A stretch of 64,000 bases of DNA from Ustulina deusta (lineage: Eukaryota; Ascomycota; Sordariomycetes; Xylariales; Xylariaceae), in NCBI GenBank assembly GCA_023159155.1, contig JAJNNX010000024.1, positions 595,919 to 659,918 of the forward strand. The letters run 5' to 3'. The notes under the pieces are model-generated. The model had not been told where the DNA came from. It ran no database searches and worked only from the letters and a program-made list of their open reading frames with translations. The position numbers and the translations under genes are program-made. Shown here piece by piece: positions 45,481-56,489 of this stretch; within the stretch, counting starts at the first letter, position 1; each line of letters opens with the position of its first letter.

Positions 45481-46650
45481 ATAAAAGTTAGCTAAGAAAT
45501 AAAGACTAGGTTTAATTAATATAGCTTTAGCGGTAGTATTATTAAAAAAACTAGTGCTTATTATTATTTTTATTAAAGCGGTAAAAATGTTAAGAAATAT
45601 ATTAACTATTGCGGTCCTAAGACTAGATCAATATAAAGCAAGCTACTTTAAATAATATTATTAAGCCATTATATTTTTATGCAAAAGATACTAGCGAAGC
45701 TAGAGCGCTCTTTAAATTAACGTCTAGATATTAAAATAAGCAACTATAAATAATTATTTATAACTTATAGATATATTATAGCACTCCTACATTAAGAGAT
45801 AAGCTAAACTTATATTTCTTAGCATAGTATTTACTTAGTTTTTCTAAGGGGTTAATTAATTATAAGAAACAAAAAATATGAATTTATTTGTAATATTAGC
45901 GTTATTATATATGCCTCCTTTAATTTCGATAAAAATCAGCGCTTATAATGCTTTTATCTTATATAAATAAAGCCATTAAATAACTTATGTATATATTAAG
46001 CCCCCGTGATCCCTTTATACCACTTCAATACTAGCACATAGCAATCCTAGCTTTAATATTCCGGAATACCGCATAGTCGATACTCCTTTATTAGGAATAA
46101 CAATATTTACGTTTTAAGCGTCTATATCTAAACATATTTGCCCACCTTAGGCATAGTTAGAGCAAGCAAGCGCTCCCGTATCAAACTTATTACATAGATT
46201 ATATATTAGCAGGCTGTGGCAGGTTAGGGTCTTTAACTTGTTATATTCATCCTAGCTTTGACTCGCTTTATGTGACAACGCTAGCAAGCTAACCGACCTC
46301 TTTTTTTATTGCTAGGCCATTAGCTTTGTTTTATCGATGGATTAAGTTGAGATGAGATGTATGATCCGCCCTGCAAGCTCCTAGTCCACGTTATATTATA
46401 GTTAGCAATCTAATAGAGTTTAGTTTTGGTTAGCGAATTAGAGATAGATAGCCGCCTGCTTTCAATGCTTCCATTGTATTAAGGCAGCCGGGGTCTATAT
46501 CTACTGATTTATATAGTGGCCTTGCTAGAGATTAATAGGCGCTACCTATGTGATTGCTTGGTATTTACCCCTAAAGTAGCCTGACAGATTAATATTCCAC
46601 TGCGCGTCGAAAAGAATCCAAACTTACAACAACAATAAGAAGAACCCGCT
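45481..46650. other. Right border of the AT desert
   Basis: Base composition returns toward normal in steps. TA-rich but not satellite-like; no frame with fewer stops than chance. Probably decayed single- or low-copy DNA. Confidence 0.4.
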
Positions 46651-47141
46651 ACGGTTAACAATAATGTGCTTAATCCTACTCATTTTACCCTCCTCCCCGG
46701 GTTACCCCACTGTGGACGTGGATTTCGGGAACACATAGATCTCTGTCTTATTAATCTGTCTATTTTTGATTCGGTCCAGGTTCATGTATTACATAACTGA
46801 ATCCTACGGAAAGGGGTAATTCCTCACTGCAGAATTCACCGTATGCGAATGTGGGTCTCTACAAACTCCGAACGGTGCCGGAGTTTTGATGAGTGGTTGA
46901 CCGACTACGATCGGCAGGGTTCCTTCCGGCCCCGGTCTCATTGCGTGATTTTATGCGGTCTGCTCTGGCTGATTGTTCCGTTGTCAATTATGGGAATAGA
47001 TTGGACATGGGATAATTTCTATAACGGCAGGCCCCGAGGTCCAGGTCTGGTCTTGTCTTGTTGTGGAGGAGCTGTTAAGTGTCACGGATAGGTGGATCCA
47101 AGGGATTCACGAGAGCGGATCAATGCTACGCCGAGAGATCC
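46651..47141. other. Intergenic before the lipase gene
   Basis: An 82-residue frame at 46843-47091 has no domain and I do not call it. Confidence 0.4.
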
Positions 47142-47154
47142 CATATATATATAC
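47142..47154 (+). promoter_or_regulatory. Candidate TATA region of the lipase gene
   Basis: CATATATATATAC about 200 bases upstream of the preferred ATG (47356). Confidence 0.3.
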
Positions 47155-47355
47155 AGCTCTTTTATTTCCTCTGTTGTACCTTGAACTTGGACCTTAGGTC
47201 ATCTGAATACACCTCTAGTGGTTACACATAGAATATATACTGGTCCTCTTCCTTCATTAGATCGCAACTCCACCTCCGTGAGATTAAGATAGTTAAATCT
47301 TTTACGATTGGTTGCTACAAGCGTGGAGAAAACTCGCCCCCCTACGCCATTCAAG

Positions 47356-49347
47356 ATGCAACTACTTCCGAGCGTATTTTTGCTCCCGCTGCTCTTCAAT
47401 GGTTGCATCGGACTAGACCACCGCGCGGTCCCCAGCGACGCGACGATCCCGCCCAGCCAGGACCCATGGTATACCGCACCGTCAGATTTTGAATTTGCAT
47501 CTCCAGGCACGATCCTACGCTTCCGGACAGACCCAAGCAATCTTACGGCTATCGTGGCTGCCGCGGCAGCTTATAACATCTTGTTCCGGTCGACAGATAC
47601 GCACTACCAGCCTTCATGGGCTGTGACGACATTACTTGTTCCCGAACACCCGTTGGAAACCAGAAATGTCAGCAATAATAACGTAGCTGGAAATGGCAAG
47701 CCGGCATTGCTGTCTTTCCAAATTCCCTATAATGCCGCCAGCGTCGATGGCGGCCCTAGCTATCTCCTGGCCACGAATTTTGGTCTGAGTGGCGCCGGGG
47801 TCACTCCCCAAACGTCTTATATCGCCGACATGCTTAGTCGTGGCTGGTATGGTTCGTCTACCTCTAGTTTGCTGTTGTGATAGAGCATTTGAAAGAGCCC
47901 TGTTCCCGCGAGCCTGGACTGTCTGCCTGTTTATTCCACGATTTCTGGCATTATCCGTGGCAGAACTCTGCCAGCCTTCCTTGGATAATTATCTGCTCGG
48001 AACGTTTTCTTTAGATATCATGGATTTAACTAGCCCAGGCTGTAGCTAACTTGTCATAACAATAGTCGTGGTTCCAGATTTTGAAGGGCCAACTGCGGCC
48101 TTTGGTGCTGGCCCGGTATGTAATTTTTCGAGTTGTTTTCTTCCTTGTTCTACCCAATTTAAAAGTACCAAGGCTCCTGTTCGGGCGACACTTATGTCTT
48201 GAAACCCTCTAGATCACGTTCAAAATCGCAACAATTAACACCGAGTGCTATAATAGCAAGCAGGTCACGCAGTCTTAGACAACATCCGCGCTGCACTATC
48301 GTCAGAGGCGTTATCCGCTAACTCTGAGAATACCCGTTACGCTATGTGGGGGTACTCAGGCGGCTCGATTGCAAGTACCTTTGCAGCTGAATTGCAGGCC
48401 GCGTATGCACCCGAGCTGAACTTCGCCGGTGCCGCTCTCGGCGGCATAGTCCCGGATCTCACTGAGGTCTTCAGGAAACCGATCAGTAATGTTTCTGCTG
48501 CGATCCCTGCAGGGTTGTTAGGTGGTAAGTATCGAAATGAAACTTTTACTGTAACCCCTATCGGCCAGACTCTCAAAGTGAGATGTGCTAACCTCTCCCT
48601 CCTCACCGTGCTATAGTGACGGCGCAATACCCTTCTGCACGTGAATTTCTCATCAGCCAGCTAGAGACGTCTGGTCCATATAACGCAACAGGCTTCCTGC
48701 AAGCGCTGAATTTTAACGCTGTACAGTCAATTGAATATTTCGGCCTCCAGAATATAAGCGAGTATTTCGTTAACGGACTTGAGGCGATTTACGAGGCGCC
48801 TGAGCTCGCTCGCGTCTTTGGGGATAATGAGTACGAGGGTTATCACGGTATCCCACAGATGCCCTTGTTTGTTTACAAGGCGATTCACGATGACTGTAAG
48901 TGCCTTCCCCTCATTTTTTTCTTTTTTTTTATCTCATCTTTGTCCTCCTGCTCAACTTTACTCCTCCTTTCCCCTTTCACACATGGGTGATACGTGCATG
49001 AGGAAGACAAGAGAGGAGGTTGACCGTAGCAAAGAGACGCCTGGAGGACTAGAGATGAATAAGAAACAAAGAAACTGACTTATCCTTCTTTCCCGTCGCC
49101 TCTAGCTAACGGGATCGCCACGTCCGATGATCTTATAACCCATTATTGCAAAGTTGGTGCCAACATACTATATCACCGAAACACAATCGGTGGGCACGAG
49201 GACGAGATTATCAATGGCCTGTCACGGGCTTTTGAATTCCTATCCGCTGTCCTTGATGGGTCTTACGCGGAGAAATATAACGCCACTGGTTGTACCTGGG
49301 TTGATGTAACCGTCAACGTTACAGCTTCGGCTACTGACAAGTCTTAA
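47356..49347 (+). CDS. Secretory lipase, LIP family (Candida-type), 5 exons
   Basis: Predicted extracellular triacylglycerol lipase of the secretory LIP family. Exons: 47356-47851, 48066-48115, 48257-48524, 48617-48895, 49106-49347, all GT-AG, 444 residues in one frame. The start at MQLLPSVFLL is preferred over the upstream Met at 47308 because it gives a proper signal peptide (about 1-19). DPWYTAPSDFEFASPGTILR is the usual family N-terminus. The nucleophile elbow is GYSGG (S216), after WYVVVPDFEGPTAAFGAGPQAGHAVLD built across two splices. The acid is probably D364 in IHDD and the catalytic histidine H395 in GGHEDE. Four introns of 92-214 bp are on the long side for this window. NNVT/NATG-type glycosylation sites are present. 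It lies close to the AT desert but shows no stop or frameshift. Confidence 0.88.
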
Positions 49348-50525
49348 ATTAGACCGTCTATGCATTAGATGGTATTTCAGTTGTTGAAGTGGTGAGGGTC
49401 TGTTAAATAAGGGATGTAGAGATGTTTGGTGAGTTACTAGTTGGGAGAATAGTGGAGGAGGAAGCTAGTATGTTTTGATTAGGGGTTCCTTCGAACCTTC
49501 TTATAGGAGCGCATTCTTAATTTCAATCCTACATATAGGAAACTAAACAAAGGGTCATTGCTACTTGCACGGTTGCTTGCCGACTTCCGTTCAAATGGCC
49601 GCGCTTTGGGTATTCAAATAGAGACAAACGGGGTGCGCCAAGGCGTGTTTTCATCCCGAGCACTGAACAGCGTAAGAGTCTTGAATGAGCGGTCGAGTTA
49701 TTGTATCGCGTTGATATACTAATAGCAGGCCCAGGGTGCTAGGAAAGGTGTACTCGAGTGTCATGCGGTGTCGAGAATACTCTGCTGGCGCTAAGTTGCC
49801 TCGGGGCTTCGCAATCCAAGCGTGGTAGATCGCGTTGGCTAAGTATTTGAAGGCTCACCTAGAGACGAATGCTATTCCACCTGACCTATACTGAATGCTG
49901 GCCGTTCCGATTCTAATAGTGAAAGATGCAAGAACAAGTGAATGCGAGTGTTTGATAGAAACGACTCAAAGGTTGTGGAACCACCTAGCTGGACACAGAT
50001 ATGTATATACCTGGATGAATAGGCGTGAGGCGTACGTTATCTACGCATTTCTCTATATGTTGTTGCTGCCTGGTGATCCACGGTATCAAAGTTGTCTCAG
50101 AGGGCGAAAATGGATCGATATGTTGTCAAAGTACGACCTGGTTGCATCCACGGTTGCCCGACACTAAGTTCCTAGGAAACTCGGCGCGCCCAAGACAACC
50201 TCTTCAGAAACTTTTAAGCGCTTCGCACTAAGTTCTTTTTGTCCCAGGAAGCTCTTGAGCTGTTATTGATTCTTTGCTTTTGTCACACGGCTGGCTAGTT
50301 GCATATGATAGCCAGATGCAAGGCACCAACCGTCCTACACCGTTTCAGATTTCTAGGCACCGCTCGCTCATTTGATTCCTGTCCTCAAAGGATTTAATCA
50401 GGGTCTGAGTTTCGTAAAAAGCTTGATCCCATCTACTTAAAAGACTCCCACCACACCAACCTTGGAAGCTATCAGTTAACCTACCTCTTCTTCATCTATC
50501 GCGATAGTATCTGCTCGACAAAAAC
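49348..50525. other. 1.2-kb intergenic stretch
   Basis: A 90-residue frame at 49895-50167 has no recognisable domain and no clear leader; I do not call it. Nothing else seen. Confidence 0.45.
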
Positions 50526-52734
50526 ATGGAGGCCCTTGAGAGAGGAATGAACCACATCCGGGTCGACCCCAGAGCGTTATGCTGTAACCACCAATCCGAT
50601 TCACCTTGCACCACAGTTGGCTCATTGGCCTGCAAGAGTTGTCTCATGGTTGCGGTGCGTTCACACGTGCCCCTGTATATATCTTCTGATGCCTCCATAA
50701 AGCTGACCAGTCCTGCGAGGAACAGTATTGCAGCAAACGCTGTCAGACCGCACACTGGCCAACCCACCGCAAGGACTGCCAGTCGCCTATCTTGAAAGGG
50801 ACCTGGAAACCTCGCTGGGTCACTGAGAATCGACCGCCCACGTTCATGCGCGTCAGGATTGGCGTCGGGATTCAGGATCAGGTTAAGTTCGGGGTGGCAA
50901 AGTACCTTTGGGGCAACGTTCCAGCCTTTGATGTGATCCAGCTAGGCCAGAATGAAGGCGTTAACTTCCAGAATCCCATAAACTTACTTTTCGCGGGTGG
51001 GTTGTTCTGTTGAAGTTTCATGTGTATATCGTTATGCTCCTACTAATAGTTTCTACTATAGCGTCGGGAGACCTACGAAACGTCGTTCTCTCCGTTGCGA
51101 ACCTGCCAAAGAGCTACCGATCCCCTCTTAGCATCGTTATTAATGACCGTGACATCGACGTTGTTGCCCGAAACCTGATATTCCTCTTAATTATGCTGAC
51201 TGAAGAGGACCCTAACACAGCGGCCGAGTCCATGCTGCACGTCTGGTACTCGGCGCTAGTGACGGAGCCATGCTACACTCTGCTTCAGAAGAATCTTAAG
51301 CCAATTGTTGAAGACGTATGCAACAAGGTCGCAGAAAAGCCCGACCAAACCCTCCTCGGCAAGACTTGGCATTTCGGAGGCAATTCTCTTCGACTTGTCC
51401 TAACTCAAAAAGCGTGGATGAAGCTGCCTTCATACTTTGACGTGCCCCGCGGCATGACTAAGGAGACAGCACAAGCCGTCCGTCAAGCCGTTGTGAACGC
51501 CCCCTCGCGGGTCGACTACGTCGATCGGGCGGTCTTAGTCCGATCACCAGCCATGGGTCTCGGGATGATGAAATATCGCAATGACGGGGTTCTTGTACCC
51601 TTGGGACAAGTTCGCGAAGCTTTTGTCATCCCAAATCCGTATGTTCTCCTTTGCTGGAGTGGTCCTTACGGATTCTTACTGCTGTCAAACATCTGACATT
51701 CTCAGGACCGTCTTCGATTCATCCAACAAATGGCCCATGATGGATTCAGCCGACCCCACAGACGGGTGGTCGATCAAGGCCTTCCTGGCAACGAAGGCCG
51801 GGCCGGCCAAGAAGGATGCGTACGGCCAGCTGCACCACTACCTGAAGCGTCTGTTCGTGAATTTCCATCATTACCTGCACTCGAAGCCAGTATCCTTCGA
51901 GCTCCAGCACGTTGACGCACAGGTTCTGGACAAGACTCTCGCCGGGAGGGAGTTTGATCGCATTGAGGTGAGCAACATCTGCGACTCAAACTATCTGGGC
52001 ATCGGCAAAACCCTCAAGACCTTCGGTCCCCTCCTGCGCGGCCCGTCCGCGAACCCGCACGCGACTCTCATCACGGCCTTTCTGAACGCTGTCCCCGAGG
52101 CCAAGATGGAGTCTCAGAGGTTGAACCCTTCTACCGCGGATATCGTCACTAAGTTCGAGAAGAGCACCGCCTTGAAGTATATCACACCCGATCTCGCCGC
52201 GCCAACGGGAACGCTCGCGGAGCGGTTAGAGCGTAGTAAGATCGATGCCATCAAGCTAGGTTGTGCCGTCAACCTAGTGGGCGATATGGACAAGTACTTC
52301 AACTGGTAAGTCTGAACCAAACCAATCCCCCACAACCCGTCTTGTTATTCACTCACGCAAGAGATCATCAGCTAACGCCTGTATACCGGGCCTAACTTTC
52401 TAGGTACATGCGCCTGTACAATTTCCCACACGCAGCTTCATCCGCTGGGGTAAAGATGAAAGAGAAGCACACGATCATCCCGCCCTGGCCGCTAAGGGTC
52501 AACGGCGGTCCAAACCCCACGGAGAAAGACAGGGAGGACTTCAAGCTGTTGCTTGGGACTGCGCATATTGGGCATGAGAGATATGTGGAGTGGAAGGTTG
52601 GAGCTGTAGAGGCGGCGGCGGGTACGCAGCTGGAGGGGGGAGACGCGCAGCAAGGGGGCCGTGTGTGCCCTCCTGAGGGCTTGGACAGTGAGGTTTTAGC
52701 GGACATTTTGTCCTTTTCTGTCGAAGATGCCTAG
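50526..52734 (+). CDS. MYND zinc finger plus DUF4470 protein, 5 exons
   Basis: 635 residues from exons 50526-50654, 50726-50996, 51062-51638, 51706-52305, 52404-52734 (introns 65-98 bp). The MYND finger is completed by the first splice: C36-x2-C39-x5-C45 (YCS), C49, H57 and C61 in YCSKRCQTAHWPTHRKDC, with an earlier Cys pair at 19-28. It is a protein-interaction finger. Next comes a DUF4470-like region: LWGNVPAFDVIQLGQNEGVN, then, across splice two, LLFAASGDLRNVVLSVANLP and INDRDIDVVARNLIFLL. The rest (about 250-635) is the conserved but functionally unknown body of these fungal proteins. An alternative acceptor 15 bases upstream of exon 2 keeps the frame but spoils MYND spacing. No signal peptide; probably cytosolic or nuclear. 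Function unknown. Confidence 0.82.
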
Positions 52735-53195
52735 GTTTGAGATAGGCGATTGATGCTCTTAATGGCCAGCGCATCGCGCCAGAAATCTACCTTTCTAACC
52801 AAGCGCCTCACAGAGTCTGTTAGATCAATACATCTTGAAAATTAGTCTGCTTCTTACCATGTATCGTACTAAATCAATAGAATGCTCAACTAGTCGCTAA
52901 ACTGAAATGTCTTGCCCCCCTTACCCATATGTTAACGCGCCGTCAAGGTTGCCCAACCAATCGCCACTACAAAAGCCAACCTTCCTGGACTTAGTTATCT
53001 AAAGTAGCTTATATGCTTTTTATGGCTAGTGGGTTCTAGGTGCTGCTATTATGACTACCCCTTTTTCACCTTCGTTAAGTTGTTTTTGAACACTACTTTT
53101 AAGCTTTACAATTAATTATATTAAGGGGTTTTAGAAATCAGTTAAAAGATTAAAGACTGAATAATAAAAGTCGCTATAAAAATATATAATAAATC
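52735..53195. other. Intergenic, partly AT-rich
   Basis: No gene seen. The last ~100 bases before 53195 are AT-rich. Confidence 0.5.
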
Positions 53196-54035
53196 ATGCT
53201 GATTATTTTATTCGGGCAATTTACGGCCCCAGAAACTTTACAACCACTCATAGAAGCTCCCATGGGAAAGTCAACACGGTCGACAACTAAGGTTATGCCA
53301 CTTTCGACAACAGCATCAACGTTAGTTCCCCTCGTGGTCCGGGTTAAAAGAAAGGAGGCGGAAGATCACAGCCGATCATTACTAGATGAAGCTACATATT
53401 TTAGTGTTCTAGATAATATTGAAGGCCTACGTCTCCCCAGCCTTGGGGATATCAACAATGATGGGGAGTCAGTATTTGAGTGTCCTCTCTGTTGGAGCCT
53501 TTGCAATGACGGCACTCAGCGAGTGTGGAAGCGCCATGTATACGCGGACCTCAAGCCTTATGTATGTTGTTTTGGAGAGGGTGAGTGTGACGACCTACTT
53601 TTTCACGACAGGTCATCATGGTTCGATCACGAGCTTCAGTGCCATCGGCGGCAGTGGGTCTGCATTATGTGCCAGGAGGGTCCGTATAAGACGGCAGAGA
53701 TACTTGAGCATCATTTACAAGTCGCACACAGAAATCTACCCCTCGATATAAGAGGGTAGGAAGCTGTAAGAGACGCTAGTCAACGTGCTGTTAGCGAAAT
53801 CCTAGCTGCCGACTGTCCGTTTTGTGACTGGGGGAACGAGTTGAGACAGAATGGTCTGGGGAAACGCTCCGAGGGCTTTTCAGCCCAACACGAGAATTTC
53901 ATTCTTGTCAGCCCGAACAGTTTTTCAAACCATGTCGCCTATCACATGAAGCAGCTCGCGCTTTTTGCGCTTCCGCGAGGCCTCGGGGATGGCAGTACAC
54001 TTTTCTTGCTCTACCACAACGCAGACCATAACTAA
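53196..54035 (+). pseudogene. acuF-type C2H2 zinc-finger gene, interrupted by an in-frame stop
   Basis: The first part (53196-53756) encodes FECPLC, WKRHVYADLKPYVC, FGEGECDD, WFDHELQCHRRQWVC and HHLQVAHRNLP, matching the C2H2-type module annotated in fungi as the oxidoreductase acuF-like zinc finger, usually the C-terminal part of larger proteins. The frame then meets TAG at 53757-53759 and continues unshifted with DASQRAVSEILAADCPFCDW, later NSFSNHVAYHMKQLALFALP, which is the expected rest of the same module. So one codon separates two halves of one gene; TAG in place of CAG (Gln) would be one C-to-T change. The part before the finger is short, and 5' DNA is AT-rich, so the N-terminus is probably lost too. 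A relic rather than a working gene. Confidence 0.65.
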
Positions 54036-55294
54036 CAGCGAGTCAACAGGGACGGAGGGGATATCTGCAGCCGCAAACAGGTGGGCTACGACCCCGTCGC
54101 TGTAGTCAAGGACGTCCCGAGGGCTACGGAACACCCGTGCGACGAAGACGCTGGTTTTAGATTATGTCGGACTTGAGATGTTTCCGATGCAGAATCCGAG
54201 TCTACGAATTAAATATGACGTATGAATGTATCACGGTGGTAATTTGAAAAAGCTAAAGACAAAGGGACCCAGCGATGCGATTTAGGGGGGTGGGCACTTG
54301 GACTTCACGAAGTACAGAAAATCTTTACTTTGATACCATTATCTACTTTGGATGGCCAGAGCTGAACTTCTTGGCAGTTATTTGAATTATAATTAAAAAT
54401 CACTTGGTTTCACTTTTTAAGTACGTGTCCGAAGCTGTCTAATTGAGAGATATGGAAACATGACTTATTATATGGCTATCAGTATACACCTGTACTGAGT
54501 GCGATGAGTCTATTTATCCCGTTATATAATTTCTACGCGGCGGGTGTCCTGGCCCTCGAAATGCCCCTTTAAGCCCCCTTTCCTATTCGGCTAGTAGCTG
54601 AATATTCCGACTCGGAGGTATTTCCTTTCGACTTCAGCGGTGTAGACTATCAGTCCGTATGTGAACCTATCAAGGTCTTTGTTCCTAGTAAGGGCCTCTT
54701 CAAAACTAATCTCACCATCTTCGCTGCTTAAATCACTCTTCATAGACTCATCTTCCTCGCTCGAAATCATGTCCCCGTCTTCGTCGTTGTCTATGTCAAC
54801 GTCATCCTCCATGTCCTCGTCGCTATATAAGCGTCATCTGCTATGACGCCATCGTACAGCGTTGCAGTCTTGTACGCTTGCCAGCTCCAGTAAGACCCTA
54901 TCAATAGTAGGAACAACCGTTGAAGGGGTCCGGATCAGTTACTACGAGACGACAGATGTCATCCTTACGTGTACTAGTTTGAATGAACCGCGTGGGGTAA
55001 GAGGTCGCAGCTAGACTGGCGACCGGTAGTTCAACGTCTTGAAGCATACTTTGAGTCTTGCGGACGTTTCCGTCGGACAATATGGCGCTTTCAGGCGACG
55101 GCTGGAGCCTAAACCATCAACTGCAATGTTCTACGGACTTGGTCAGATCCAAATTCATACATGGGTGCTTGCCACTTGGGATCGGCTTAAGCGCTTTACT
55201 GTTTGGACTACCATCAACGCCAAATAAAAGCAACATCTCTTCTAGGTCAGTCCTCAGTGAGCACCTACTCATTGGGTGTGGTTATAACGCACGA
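54036..55294. other. Stretch of short, possibly decayed frames
   Basis: A 73-residue acidic minus-strand frame (54591-54812) is the only notable one. On the minus strand between 54850 and 55290 protein-like pieces alternate with stops, so this could be the decayed body of the gene begun at 55639. Confidence 0.3.
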
Positions 55295-55639
55295 CTAGGA
55301 CATGGCATTTTCATCTCGGCTTTCTGAAGATAACCTAACATGGGCTAGAACGGACACGAATCTGCCTTCGGGCGACAAGACTAGTTGGAGGCAAACCTGG
55401 ATTGCCCCCCTGAACCAGTGCGAACAGTCAAGGATGGACGTCTTGAGGATTCTACAGAACTCGCAGTCATTCTCTAGGATGGTCTCGGGGAGTACGGGCA
55501 GTTCCGCCATATGATCCTTGAGCTCATATGCAAGAGTTGGGCGACTGTTGTCGTGGTGTTTGGCCTGGAAGTGATGTCGTCCAGACTCATCGCGAGTGGC
55601 GGTCCCAAATGCGGAATCGCCGAATTGTAGGACTGGCAT
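55295..55639 (-). pseudogene. Possible 5' part of a decayed gene
   Basis: A 114-residue frame. LPETILENDCEFCRILKTSI resembles the Cys-containing lead-in before the HET domain of many HET proteins (CxxC followed by a helix), but no HET block follows in any frame downstream. I treat this as a weak hint only. Confidence 0.25.
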
Positions 55640-55756
55640 GTGTTACATACCTAAAGTAACTAGGAATCGACGAAGCCATGAGGCAATGTCAGAGACTCGT
55701 CCGCGGATGTGCTGGTTTGGCGGCTGGGATGGTGTAAGTGTGAGGAGTAATCAGAC

Positions 55757-56176
55757 AAACTGAGGGTAGCCCACCCCTGTTGACCTGAGGGTACCCGTGC
55801 TTTTTTTAAGTACTAGTGCTCCACAGAATACTTTTCGCACAATCGATTAGAAATGCACGTTTAAATACATAGAACGTTTACAGCTAAGTTAATGCATATA
55901 ACATATTTTATATAACAAGTGAAAGAAAATACTCTAAGGTAAATTGTTGTTTTTTAAAAGGGAAAAGAGTAAACATATATAATTACCTTAAGTAACCAAG
56001 GTTCAAAGTTGTTTGTATTAAAATAAATATGCAAGTATAAAATTTTATATAAATTATGTAAATTATAAATATATCTATTTTAAAGGTATATTCTAATCGA
56101 TTGTATGAAAAGTACTCTGGTACATAAAAAAAGCACGGGTACCCTCAGGTCAACAGGGGTGGGCTACCCTCAGTTT
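55757..56176. mobile_element. MITE-like element with 51-bp perfect terminal inverted repeats
   Basis: The first 51 bases (AAACTGAGGGTAGCCC ... CCGTGCTTTTTTT) are repeated exactly, inverted, at the right end (... GGGCTACCCTCAGTTT). Weaker pairing continues to about 95 bases (TACAATCGATTAGAA-like words). Within each terminal repeat CTGAGGGTA occurs twice as a direct repeat. The 420-bp element has an AT-rich, non-coding inside, so it is non-autonomous. I find no clear target-site duplication; the flanks are CAGAC and ATGTG. Confidence 0.85.
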
Positions 56177-56489
56177 ATGTGTAGACTCATATACCGCTCC
56201 CTAGGAGTAGGTACGGATCCCCGGACCTTAGGTAGGGCTGGGGTAGTGACATGCTAGAGTGCCAACAGCATGGGACAAATAACAAACCTGGGATTAGAAA
56301 TCGGTCGCTAGGCGGCCCCACCATCCTATGTACCTCCTAATGAAGCTTTCCCACCAAAACTTGCCCAGCTCCGAGCACCGGCGCCATTCGCAACAAAATT
56401 CAACCAAGATGAGCCACCCCGTCGCACTCGATTGATCAATCCGGCCCCTCCGATACGAACTCTGCCATACACGGCTGAAATCCTACATC
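56177..56489. other. Intergenic before the homoaconitase pseudogene
   Basis: No gene seen; probably the old promoter of the pseudogene. Confidence 0.5.

Noticed and set aside
45900..46560. Possible RIP-decayed transposase frame
   Set aside because: In the best frame, stop codons occur about as often as chance predicts and no family motif is visible.
49895..50167. 90-residue frame between lipase and MYND gene
   Set aside because: No domain or conserved motif; I cannot support it as a gene.
50448..50480. CCCACCACACCAACC resembling the start of the shared 3' flank at 7691 and 16561
   Set aside because: Only about 12 bases match and the following GGACTAT...GGATCCA core is absent.
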